A stretch of DNA of 6,877 nt from Pseudopedobacter sp. (GTDB lineage: Bacteria; Bacteroidota; Bacteroidia; Sphingobacteriales; Sphingobacteriaceae), in the NCBI GenBank assembly GCA_014378285.1, contig JACMNZ010000063.1, positions 1 to 6,877 on the forward strand, written 5' to 3'. Numbering within the stretch: the stretch's first letter is position 1; the number at the start of each line of letters is the position of its first letter. Below, one piece after another: positions 1 to 6,806 of the stretch. A model generated the notes under the pieces. The model worked only from the letters and a program-made list of their open reading frames with translations, was not told where the DNA came from and did not search any database. The position numbers were made by a program, and so were the translations under genes.

Positions 1-120
1 TCTAAAGAGATGGAACAATCTGCCGCTAAAGTAATTTTAGGAACACTAAAAGCAACAGGAAAATTACCCGTAACCATTAATGCTTTTTTTAAATACGGTG
101 ATGGTGCGCAAATGAAATAA
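1..120 (+). CDS. C-terminal end of a plus-strand gene, possibly glycoside hydrolase family 3 (partial)
   Basis: Frame 1 is open from the window edge to the TAA at 118-120 and encodes 39 residues (SKEMEQSAAKVILG... to ...KYGDGAQMK). The block 'ATGKLPVTI' followed by a short Phe-rich tail resembles the end of the C-terminal domain of Bacteroidetes glycoside hydrolase family 3 proteins (beta-N-acetylhexosaminidase or beta-glucosidase type), where a helix is followed by a 'G(K/R)LPV' strand near the terminus. No catalytic residue lies in this fragment, so the family assignment is weak and rests on recalled similarity. That it is real coding sequence is better supported: the codon use is sensible, and the gap after the stop leads to a convergent gene. 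An alternative is any other alpha/beta-domain enzyme with a similar tail. Confidence 0.55.
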   Translation, partial: SKEMEQSAAKVILGTLKATGKLPVTINAFFKYGDGAQMK

Positions 121-325
121 GGTTTTATTATTGATTATTTTCGTTTAAAAAAAGTCACATAGAAACGATGTTTTGATAACAATAAAAACCCAGTATTATA
201 ATGCCGTAGTCATTACATTGGCCAGTGAGGTTGCTTTTATTACTCAGTAAAACTACTATAATAAATTTCGTTTTAAATTATCATCATAGTGTGGATATAA
301 CCTTGTTAAACTAAAGTTCTGAGCC

Positions 326-2755
326 TTAATCATCATCATCTTTCTTTTTCTTTTCTGTTACCACAAAAGCGCTTCTACGTGGTGCGGGCATTATTGAGTT
401 TTCTCCTTTAATAGATTTCCAAATCACTTCATTTAATTCTAAATCTGGTATGGCATCTTCTTTTGCCAAATTAAAGGAAGCAGATTTTGTTGCACTGCCA
501 TTTACGGCAACATTTTTCTCATTTAAATCTATGTTCGATTTAATGTATTGATATGGCTTAAAGTTGGGTTTATCGGTAAAACAATCGTAAAATGGTTTTG
601 CGGAAGCATCATACTGGCTCATGGGTGGTAAACTTAAAATCAATTCCATAGTGCGCAAAGCACCACTGGTAGAGTACATAGTATGAATCACTTCTCCCCG
701 TTTTGTATAAGGGCTAATCACCAAAATTGGCGAACGATGAGCATCTATATGATCGGGACCATTTTGGGCATCATCTTCCAAAACAAAAATTACCGATTCT
801 TTCCAAATTGGGCTATGCGAAAGATAATCTACAAACATTCCGACGGCCAAATCATTATCTGCTACAGCTGCGGTGGGCGTAATTTTACCTCTTTTTTGTC
901 CGCTTGTATGATCACTAGACATACGAAGGGTATTAAATTGAGGGACTTTATCCTCTTTAATTAAAAGATCAAAATCTTTACGCCAAACATAAAAACGTGT
1001 AGTATCTTTAATGTCCATATCAAAGCCCGCATATCCAACACAAAAATGATTTTCTAATGCCTTGATATTTGCCGTTTTTCCATCAGTAAATTCCCCGTAA
1101 GTGCGGTAACTAATTCCTCCTCGTTTACAATAATCCCAAATAAAACCATCTTTTGGATAGGCAATTTTACGAGAACCTTCATAATCATAAGTTCCACCAC
1201 GACCGCCATAACTTATTGGCCAAGTTTTCTCTACATAATCATTGGCATAAGCCGCCATACTCCAATTATGCCCATCTGCACTTACTTCGGCATCTACATA
1301 AAAATTATCAAGCAGTACAAATTCATTAGCTAAGGCATGAGTGTTTGGCGTAACCCTTTCTGGGAAAAGGCAAAGACTACTATCTCCATTACCTTTTTTA
1401 TTATCGCCTAAAACTTGGTCGTAAGTTCTGTTTTCTTTGATGATGTAAAAAACATGTTTGATTGGGCTGCTATCTCCAATTTTCAACGGAATAGGATTAT
1501 TATTGGAAGCACTAACATTAACTTTATTAAATGGAGAATTATCAAAAACTTGTTGGCTGTATTTTGCCAATTGCTCTTTATTTGGATCTTTGATAATTGA
1601 TAACGTTCCTTTAAATAACCCTCCTATATACTGGACATCTTTTTTCTCTGTCGGACTTTTTTGATAACCGCTATCATCTTTTTTACTAATTGGCTGCGGT
1701 CCATTAGGGTTAGGCAGACTTGTAAAGCCTTTGCCGTTTGCTACCCAAATTTTATTGCCATAACTTTTAACAGAAGTTGGATACCAGCCCGTTGGGATAA
1801 ACCCTTTGCTAGCACTATTATACGGCTTACTAACATCAAAAACAGCTAAACAATTGTTATCTGCATTGGCAATATATAAGGTTTTTTCGTCTTGAGATAA
1901 CGCCAAGCCGTTGGTTGTAGAACCTGTTAATTTTGTGGGATATAAAGATGCAGAAATCACTTCCATTACCTTTTTTGTTTTTGTATCAATAACAGACACC
2001 GAATTATCTCCAGCATTGGCAACAAATAAAATGCTTCCTTTTTTATTGAGGATAATCTCGTTTGGATTGTTTTCTACCGCAACGCTATCTATTATTTTTT
2101 GCTTTGCAACATCATAAAAAGCCACTTTATTTCCTCCCCATAAAGAAATATATAGAAAGTTTTTATCCGGGGAAAGCACACAGGAATAAGCTTCTGCACT
2201 TAAAGTAAGTTGTTTGATAGTTTTCTTGGTATTCAGATCAACAATATAGAGGCTGTTGTTTTCTTTAGTAACCGTGTATAAAATATGATGCTTATCATCC
2301 ACAGCAATACCTGTAAGACTTATTTTATTTGGCCATCTTTTGCCTATTTTAATGGTATCAGCATCTCCAATTTTTTGTTTATCGATAGGGTAAATCAATA
2401 TGATATTTTCATTGCCTCCGCTTACATACAACTTTTTATCATCATCACTAAATTGTAGCCCATACCATGCGGTTTTTATAGGATGTTCGTCCAAAATCTT
2501 ATCAGATTTTGAATCAATAAGCTGAATACTTTGAGTGCTTTGTCCATTATTGGTAACTGCCAAAAGTTGGTTGTTATGGGATAGCTGAATGTTGAGAGGC
2601 AAATCTCCGAGTTGCAAAGAATTACCCGCCGGGCTTAAAAACCAACCATTTGATAACAAAATCTTTTTAGCTTCAGGATTATTGGTGGGTGTTTGTGCTT
2701 TTAATAAGGGTATACTTAAAGCAATCAGGAGTAAAAAAACGGAAATCTTCATCAT
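326..2755 (-). CDS. Exported YVTN beta-propeller / phosphoesterase (alkaline phosphatase superfamily) fusion protein
   Basis: This 809-residue protein starts with a signal peptide (MMKISVFLLLIALSIPLLKA, then Gln21). Cleavage before Gln, without a lipobox Cys, suggests a periplasmic or secreted protein. Residues about 45-345 are beta-propeller repeats of the YVTN/YncE type, seen as recurring blocks such as 'KKLYVSGG' (107-114), 'SILFVANAGDNSVSVIDT' (241-258) and 'KTLYIANADNNCLAVFD' (291-307). Residues about 433-715 form a phosphoesterase domain related to phospholipase C and acid phosphatases: 'KENRTYDQVLGD' (440-451, with Thr444 the likely nucleophile), 'DAEVSADGHNW' (488-498), 'SSDHTSG' (613-619) and 'EDDAQNGPDHIDAHRSP' (660-676), which carry candidate metal ligands. 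The C-terminus ends in the charged tail KKKKDDDD. Known family members are annotated as bifunctional YncE/alkaline phosphatase-family proteins, and the substrate is unknown. ATG at 2755 is preferred; a second ATG follows directly at 2752. The gene is alone on its strand here and diverges from rlmI. Confidence 0.9.
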   Translation of the reverse strand: MMKISVFLLLIALSIPLLKAQTPTNNPEAKKILLSNGWFLSPAGNSLQLGDLPLNIQLSHNNQLLAVTNNGQSTQSIQLIDSKSDKILDEHPIKTAWYGLQFSDDDKKLYVSGGNENIILIYPIDKQKIGDADTIKIGKRWPNKISLTGIAVDDKHHILYTVTKENNSLYIVDLNTKKTIKQLTLSAEAYSCVLSPDKNFLYISLWGGNKVAFYDVAKQKIIDSVAVENNPNEIILNKKGSILFVANAGDNSVSVIDTKTKKVMEVISASLYPTKLTGSTTNGLALSQDEKTLYIANADNNCLAVFDVSKPYNSASKGFIPTGWYPTSVKSYGNKIWVANGKGFTSLPNPNGPQPISKKDDSGYQKSPTEKKDVQYIGGLFKGTLSIIKDPNKEQLAKYSQQVFDNSPFNKVNVSASNNNPIPLKIGDSSPIKHVFYIIKENRTYDQVLGDNKKGNGDSSLCLFPERVTPNTHALANEFVLLDNFYVDAEVSADGHNWSMAAYANDYVEKTWPISYGGRGGTYDYEGSRKIAYPKDGFIWDYCKRGGISYRTYGEFTDGKTANIKALENHFCVGYAGFDMDIKDTTRFYVWRKDFDLLIKEDKVPQFNTLRMSSDHTSGQKRGKITPTAAVADNDLAVGMFVDYLSHSPIWKESVIFVLEDDAQNGPDHIDAHRSPILVISPYTKRGEVIHTMYSTSGALRTMELILSLPPMSQYDASAKPFYDCFTDKPNFKPYQYIKSNIDLNEKNVAVNGSATKSASFNLAKEDAIPDLELNEVIWKSIKGENSIMPAPRRSAFVVTEKKKKDDDD

Positions 2756-2773
2756 AGAATTTTTTTAATTAAC

Positions 2774-2782
2774 GCAAAGGTA
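2774..2782 (-). promoter_or_regulatory. Predicted Bacteroidetes -7 element for the phosphoesterase fusion gene
   Basis: On the minus strand this reads TACCTTTGC, a match to the Bacteroidetes primary-sigma -7 consensus TAnnTTTG. It ends 18 nt upstream of the ATG at 2755, leaving a short leader. The -33 TTTG element is not clear; a weak TGTTTA lies at about 2799-2804. No Shine-Dalgarno sequence is visible: the stretch before the ATG is A/T-rich (AATTAAAAAAATTCT), as is usual in this phylum. Confidence 0.55.
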
Positions 2783-2849
2783 AAGACTGGATATTATTTA
2801 AACAGCATATTAAAGTTATGTAAAAATTAAATCATGCGTACAGTTTATT

Positions 2850-2858
2850 TACATTTGC
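2850..2858 (+). promoter_or_regulatory. Predicted Bacteroidetes -7 element for rlmI
   Basis: The plus strand reads TACATTTGC, matching TAnnTTTG, only 4 nt before the ATG at 2863. If this element is used, transcription would begin at or a few bases from the start codon, so the mRNA would be leaderless or nearly so. A convincing -33 TTTG is not seen at the expected distance. Together with the minus-strand element at 2774-2782 it makes a compact divergent promoter region. Confidence 0.5.
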
Positions 2859-2862
2859 CAGC

Positions 2863-4047
2863 ATGATTTCTGTACTCTTAAATAAAGGCAAAGAAAAAGC
2901 GGTTTTACACCAACATCCTTGGGTTTTCTCGGGAGCATTACAAACGTTAAAGGAAAAACCAAAAAATGGTGATTTGGTAAAAGTGCTTTCGCAAAAGCAG
3001 GATTTTTTGGCTTATGGTTATTTTAATGATGCCTCTAGGGTTGCCGTAAGATTATTGAGTTTTGAAGAATCTGAAATCCCTGATGAAGATTGGTGGCGCA
3101 AAAAAATCAAAAAATCAGTTGAAGCGAGAAAAGATATTTTAAACAGCAACAACAATACTTGTCGTTTAATCTTTAGCGAATCTGATTATTTACCGGGTTT
3201 AATTGTTGATAAATATGGCGATTATTTGGCCGTTCAGATATTGACGAGTGGAGCTGAAAATAGGAGAGCCGTAATTATTGATGAACTACAAAAACTAACT
3301 GGCGCTAAAGGGATTTTTGATAAAGGTGATTCCACGGCAAGGGCACATGATGATTTACCCGCTACGGAAGGTTTGCTTTGGGGCCAACTCCCTCCAGATT
3401 TTGTAGAAGTGATTGAAAATGGAATCAAATATCATATCAATATCGTTGAAGGACAAAAATCTGGTTTTTACTGTGATCAAAGAGAAAATCGCAAAATCTT
3501 GGCTGGTCTTGTAAAGGACAAATCGGTTTTAGATTGCTTTAGCTATAGTGGTGGTTTTAGTCTAAACGCTTTAGCAAATGATGCAAAAGAAGTAGTTTGC
3601 GTAGATAGCTCGGCTTTAGCCATAGAAACCCTAAGAAAAAATATTGCTCTAAATGGTTTCGACCCATTTAAGGTTACGCCAATTCAAAATGATGTAAACA
3701 AACAATTGCGTTTGTTTAAAGAAGAAAATCAAAAGTTTGATGTAGTAATTTTAGATCCGCCTAAATATGCGCCTTCACGATCTGCTTTAGACCGGGCGGC
3801 AAGAGCTTATAAAGATTTGAACCGTTTAGGCATGCTGATATTAGAAAGCGGTGGTTTATTGGCAACTTTTAGTTGCTCAGGAGCTGTTGATATGGAAACT
3901 TTTAAACAAATTATTGCTTGGGCCGCTTTAGATGCCGGCAAAGAAGTCCAGATTATTCATCAGTTTCATCAACCTGCAGACCATCCCGTTAGAGTTTCAT
4001 TTCCTGAAGGAGAGTATTTGAAAGGATTACTTTGTAGGGTTTATTGA
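2863..4047 (+). CDS. rlmI: 23S rRNA (cytosine-C5) methyltransferase, RlmI family
   Basis: The 394-residue product matches the E. coli RlmI length (396) and architecture. RlmI methylates C1962 of 23S rRNA (E. coli numbering) at C5 using S-adenosylmethionine, in the cytoplasm. Residues about 2-75 form a PUA RNA-binding domain ('HPWVFSGAL' at 18-26). A central segment carries the conserved 'GQKSGFYCDQREN' (197-209). The Rossmann methyltransferase domain follows: 'DCFSYSGGFSL' (224-234, SAM-binding motif I), 'VVCVDSS' (244-250, motif II), 'LDPPKYAPS' (297-305, motif IV) and 'TFSCSGAV' (335-342), where Cys338 is the presumed catalytic nucleophile. The terminal block 'ADHPVRVSFPEGEYLKGLLCRV' region is also typical of the family. 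No truncation or missing motif is seen. The ATG at 2863 gives the normal family N-terminus. The gene is monocistronic here, diverging from the phosphoesterase gene and converging with the receptor gene. Close paralogues with other rRNA targets exist, so site specificity is inferred. Confidence 0.93.
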   Translation: MISVLLNKGKEKAVLHQHPWVFSGALQTLKEKPKNGDLVKVLSQKQDFLAYGYFNDASRVAVRLLSFEESEIPDEDWWRKKIKKSVEARKDILNSNNNTCRLIFSESDYLPGLIVDKYGDYLAVQILTSGAENRRAVIIDELQKLTGAKGIFDKGDSTARAHDDLPATEGLLWGQLPPDFVEVIENGIKYHINIVEGQKSGFYCDQRENRKILAGLVKDKSVLDCFSYSGGFSLNALANDAKEVVCVDSSALAIETLRKNIALNGFDPFKVTPIQNDVNKQLRLFKEENQKFDVVILDPPKYAPSRSALDRAARAYKDLNRLGMLILESGGLLATFSCSGAVDMETFKQIIAWAALDAGKEVQIIHQFHQPADHPVRVSFPEGEYLKGLLCRVY

Positions 4048-4064
4048 GCTAAAAAAATAGTGAT

Positions 4065-4110
4065 AAAAAAGGCATACGGTATGCTAGATCGTAAGCCTCT
4101 TTTGTTTTTA
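4065..4110. terminator. Bidirectional intrinsic terminator-like hairpin
   Basis: The arms 4065-4078 (AAAAAAGGCATACG) and 4090-4103 (CGTAAGCCTCTTTT) pair over 14 positions with two mismatches, around an 11-nt loop. On the plus strand the stem is followed by TTTTGTTTTT, ending the rlmI transcript 18 nt after its stop codon. On the minus strand the same stem is followed by TTTTTT, so it could also stop read-through from the receptor gene. The fold is read by eye and no energy was computed. A competing small palindrome (GCATAC-G-GTATGC, 4072-4084) overlaps the left arm. Confidence 0.65.
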
Positions 4111-4117
4111 AAACTTT

Positions 4118-4160
4118 CTTAATGCCCTTAATGTTAGAAATAAAACATTAAGGCATTAAG
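4118..4160. repeat. Long imperfect inverted repeat built from CTTAATG heptamers
   Basis: The left arm 4118-4135 (CTTAATGCCCTTAATGTT) is the reverse complement of the right arm 4144-4160 (AACATTAAGGCATTAAG) except for one extra C. This gives a 17-bp stem with an 8-nt loop (4136-4143). Each arm holds two copies of the heptamer. It lies between two convergent genes and could act as a second termination or 3'-end-stabilising hairpin, although the U-run expected after an intrinsic terminator is lacking on the plus strand. Confidence 0.7.
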
Positions 4161-4206
4161 GTTCATTAAGTCTATCGCATTAACAGCTATTTATTTCTTA
4201 ATTTTT

Positions 4207-4228
4207 CTTCATGTCTTAATGGTAGAAA
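4207..4228 (+). repeat. Degenerate second copy of the left arm of the 4118 repeat
   Basis: The segment CTTCATGTCTTAATGGTAGAAA aligns with 4118-4139 (CTTAATGCCCTTAATGTTAGAAA) with few mismatches and a one-base gap. It is a partial direct repeat about 89 bp downstream. It has no nearby reverse-complement partner of its own, so it looks like a remnant or half-unit rather than a complete hairpin. Confidence 0.45.
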
Positions 4229-4258
4229 AACGATAATTAAACTCATCGATTTGTTCAA

Positions 4259-6622
4259 TTAAAATTTCACATTTAAAGACAATAAAAAATTGGTCTCTGC
4301 TTGAGGATAATAATAGTTTTCTGTTGTTAAACCATTAGATATGTAACTAAATGTATAACCATTGCTTTCATAAAACTCGTTAAAAATATTGTTTACCAAT
4401 AAGCCAACACCTAAATTTTTGATATTTTTTAGTTTAAAATCATAGCTTAAACGTAAATTATTCACAAAAAAAGCATCGAGTTTTCTTTTATCGTTTGATG
4501 TATTATCTAAAAATTGTTGCCCAACATATTTGCTTATCAAAGCTATTTCTGAGACTTTTGTTGGCTTAAAAGATAAAGTGCTTCCGCCCACAAAGTTCGG
4601 CGAAAACGCTAAATCCGTCTTGCTATAAGTGTTTTTAACTTGACCGCCGTTATCGTAATCATCAATAAACTCATCAAAGTTTTTTACTTTGTTTTGGCTA
4701 AATGCCGATGTTATTCCCCAGCTTAACCTAGGTAAAACAGCAAAAGTCGCATCCAGCTCAATACCGTTTCTATAACTATCTGCCACATTTGATCTTATGT
4801 AGGAGCCAACATCATTAACTTGCCCGGTTAAAACCAATTGGTCTTTATAATTCATGGAGTAAATGTTTGCACCAATATTAAATGTCGGTTTTTTAATCCG
4901 ATAACCAGCTTCTACATCGTTTAACCGCTCGGGCCTTGGGCGACTATCTGGCGTAGATTCTGTAAAATCATCTCTGTTGGGTTCTTTGTTAGCCACGGAA
5001 AACGAAGCGTAAAAATTGCTTTCTTGATCAATTTGGTACGTTAAACCAACTTTAGGATTAAAGAAATTTAAATTGGCATTTTGGGCAACGTTATTTTTAT
5101 TTCTATCAAAACCTAAGAAATCATAGCTAATATTACGGTATTGTAAATCTCCAAAAAGAGAAATTTTATCTAGCTGAACGGTTGCTTTTCCAAAAACATT
5201 AAAATCAGTTTTAAAGCCATTATCAAAATAATAACGCTGTCTAATTTTACTATCCTGCGCAAATTCAGACCAAATAACCTCACCATAATGATCACCATCA
5301 TATTGATTGTAAGCTCCACCCAAAGTAAAATCAAATTTTGAGCTTGGTTGGTAACGCAAAGAATAGGTTAAACCATAAAAATCGTTTGCTAACCAACGTC
5401 TTCTAATCAAATCAGAATTGGTGATGGTACTCCCGCCCAATGATACGTTATTGATTTTATAGTCGTACAAGGTTTGATCTTTCTTAAATTCTTCGTAATA
5501 CCCTCTTCCATAGGTGTAATGGAGGGCTCCATTAAAAGAAAGTTGGCTATTGAAACTTTTAGAATATAATAATTGATAATGATCTTGTTGATAGTTATCA
5601 GTTTGATCATCATAAGTAAACTGATTAAATCTACGGTCAGTTTCTAGTTTATCTTCTGGAATACCATTCCAAGCTTGGTAAGTTTTTTCTTTTCCAGAAA
5701 ACACGTTTAAACGTAATAAACTGGTTTTACCATAATATGCCCCTGATAAAAAGAAGGATTTTAAATCGGATGAGGCCCTATCAATGTAGCCATCAGATAC
5801 TATTCTTGATAAACGCCCGTCAAAGCTAAATTTTCCATTAATTAAACCAGTACCTACATTTACTGTGTTTTTTAAAGTATTATAAGAACCGCCAGATGTG
5901 TTTACTTCGGCGTAAGCCTGATCATTTAAAGTATTGGTTTGGATATTTAAACTTCCCCCAAAAGCACCAGCACCGTTTGTAGAAGTACCTACGCCCCTTT
6001 GGATTTGGATATTATCTACAGAAGAAACAAAATCTGGTAAGTTTATAAAAAAAGAACCTTGACTTTCGGCATCGTTTAAAGGAATGCCATTAACGGTTAC
6101 GTTTATCCTTGTGCCGTCAGATCCTCTAATCCTTATACCCGTATAGCCTACACCTGCACCAGCATCAGAAAAGGTGACTACATTGGGTGTTTGATCCAAT
6201 AAATAGGGTAAATCCTGCCCGAAATTATTTTTTTCTAAATCAGATTTACTCAAATTTTTAAATGTGGTTGCAGAATTTGCAGCAGCCCTAGTAGCATTTA
6301 CAATAACTTCATCAGCAAGTAATTCGCTTCTTTTTAAGTTGATATTAAGCTCTTGATTATTGTTGATGACTAAATTTAATTCTTGGGTTTTATAACCCAC
6401 AAAACTCACTGTTAAAATGTAATTTCCGCTTTTGATTTTATTGAACTCATATTCTCCAGAAGAATTTGATTGGGTTACGCCAATATACTTTAGATTTAAA
6501 GTTGCGCCCATTAAAGGTTGGTTGCTTCCTGCTTCCGTTACCTTTCCTTGCAGTTTGTATTGCGCCAATAAAAATAAAGGGCAAACAATTGCAATCATTG
6601 TTGATACAAAAAATTTTTTCAA
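4259..6622 (-). CDS. TonB-dependent outer-membrane receptor, probable thiamine (or precursor) transporter
   Basis: The 787-residue product has a signal peptide (residues 1-20, 'KKFFVSTMIAIVCPLFLLA', then Gln21). A carboxypeptidase-regulatory-like domain follows (about 23-97, 'GKVTEAGSNQPLMGATL' and 'SGNYILTVSFVGYKT'), then a candidate TonB box ('DEVIVNATRA', 104-113) and a plug domain (about 114-230, 'GIRIRGSDGTRINVTVNGIPLND', 'QIQRGVGTSTNGAGAFGGSLNI'). The rest, about 235-787, is a 22-strand-type barrel ending in Phe, as outer-membrane proteins do. At 787 residues and without a SusD partner it is FecA/BtuB-like rather than SusC-like. Its substrate is inferred from the TPP riboswitch in its leader; riboswitch-linked TonB receptors are known thiamine transporters in Bacteroides. 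No pnuT or thiamine pyrophosphokinase gene follows it. The start appears to be TTG at 6622: it supplies the Lys-Lys n-region, while the first in-frame ATG (6598) would leave the signal peptide without positive charge, and no in-frame ATG lies upstream. Confidence 0.92.
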   Translation of the reverse strand: MKKFFVSTMIAIVCPLFLLAQYKLQGKVTEAGSNQPLMGATLNLKYIGVTQSNSSGEYEFNKIKSGNYILTVSFVGYKTQELNLVINNNQELNINLKRSELLADEVIVNATRAAANSATTFKNLSKSDLEKNNFGQDLPYLLDQTPNVVTFSDAGAGVGYTGIRIRGSDGTRINVTVNGIPLNDAESQGSFFINLPDFVSSVDNIQIQRGVGTSTNGAGAFGGSLNIQTNTLNDQAYAEVNTSGGSYNTLKNTVNVGTGLINGKFSFDGRLSRIVSDGYIDRASSDLKSFFLSGAYYGKTSLLRLNVFSGKEKTYQAWNGIPEDKLETDRRFNQFTYDDQTDNYQQDHYQLLYSKSFNSQLSFNGALHYTYGRGYYEEFKKDQTLYDYKINNVSLGGSTITNSDLIRRRWLANDFYGLTYSLRYQPSSKFDFTLGGAYNQYDGDHYGEVIWSEFAQDSKIRQRYYFDNGFKTDFNVFGKATVQLDKISLFGDLQYRNISYDFLGFDRNKNNVAQNANLNFFNPKVGLTYQIDQESNFYASFSVANKEPNRDDFTESTPDSRPRPERLNDVEAGYRIKKPTFNIGANIYSMNYKDQLVLTGQVNDVGSYIRSNVADSYRNGIELDATFAVLPRLSWGITSAFSQNKVKNFDEFIDDYDNGGQVKNTYSKTDLAFSPNFVGGSTLSFKPTKVSEIALISKYVGQQFLDNTSNDKRKLDAFFVNNLRLSYDFKLKNIKNLGVGLLVNNIFNEFYESNGYTFSYISNGLTTENYYYPQAETNFLLSLNVKF

Positions 6623-6646
6623 TTTGATTTTTTTAAAAGTTAAACA

Positions 6647-6709
6647 GCCAAGCGATAGGGGTTACCGCCTTCGTAAAATTTTAACTTATACCTTGTTCCC
6701 TACGCCGGC
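6647..6709 (-). promoter_or_regulatory. Candidate riboswitch expression platform (alternative pairing with P4/P5 3' strands)
   Basis: Plus-strand segment 6647-6660 (GCCAAGCGATAGGG) can pair with 6698-6709 (CCCTACGCCGGC) in three blocks: TAGGG/CCCTA, GCG/CGC and GCC/GGC, interrupted by one bulge and one small internal loop, 11 bp in all. The second segment is the 3' part of aptamer helices P5 and P4, so this pairing and the ligand-bound aptamer exclude each other. It ends 24 nt before the TTG start, a position suited to control of initiation or termination. The fold was found by eye and its role is inferred. Confidence 0.4.
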
Positions 6710-6727
6710 ATTATCCGGATCAGGTGC

Positions 6728-6806
6728 TTTTTAAAGTTTAAGGTTGAGCGTTAAAAGCTAAAAGACGTTGCTTCAACTCTATACTTTACACTTTATACTT
6801 TAAAAA
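6728..6806 (-). repeat. Hairpin insert between P2 and P4 of the TPP aptamer
   Basis: A perfect 10-bp inverted repeat (6728-6737, TTTTTAAAGT; 6797-6806, ACTTTAAAAA) closes a 59-nt interior. Its ends abut the aptamer core: 6727 is next to the P4 side, and one base (6807) separates it from the P2 strand. A second helix lies inside: GTTGA-GC (6743-6749) with GC-T-TCAAC (6770-6777), with one bulged base. The junction between P2 and P4 normally has only a few nucleotides, so this reads as an extra helical arm added to the riboswitch. Confidence 0.65.
6782..6802 (+). repeat. Three tandem 7-bp units (YACTTTA)
   Basis: The plus strand reads TACTTTA, CACTTTA, TACTTTA in direct succession. The array forms part of the insert in the riboswitch, and its last unit overlaps the right arm of the closing inverted repeat. 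Such A/T-rich heptamer runs could arise by replication slippage or be part of a dispersed intergenic repeat. Confidence 0.6.

Noticed and set aside
216..227. Short palindrome CATTGGCCAGTG in the 121-325 gap
   Set aside because: Six base pairs with a wobble, no loop space and no U-tract. It is not convincing as a terminator or operator, and I see no other supported feature in this gap.
683..964. Plus-strand open frame of 93 codons inside the phosphoesterase fusion gene
   Set aside because: It lies wholly antisense to the strongly supported fusion gene, has no recognisable domain, and its composition is that expected of a reverse-frame shadow. The shorter plus-strand frames between 1415 and 2117 are rejected for the same reason.
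3234..3428. Minus-strand 64-codon frame inside rlmI
   Set aside because: It is antisense to a conserved part of the methyltransferase and has no independent start signal or homology.
4072..4084. Perfect palindrome GCATAC-G-GTATGC as an operator site
   Set aside because: It sits inside the left arm and loop of the terminator-like hairpin, between the ends of two convergent genes, where no promoter is apparent.
4259..6622. SusC-type polysaccharide-uptake receptor in a PUL
   Set aside because: The protein is shorter than typical SusC (about 1000 residues), there is no adjacent SusD-like lipoprotein or glycan-degrading operon, and the TPP riboswitch points to vitamin uptake. The possible glycosidase at 1-120 is far away and on the other strand.
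6432..6734. Plus-strand 100-codon frame overlapping the receptor start and the riboswitch
   Set aside because: Most of it is antisense to the receptor signal peptide and regulatory-like domain, and the rest runs through conserved riboswitch elements, which explain the sequence better.
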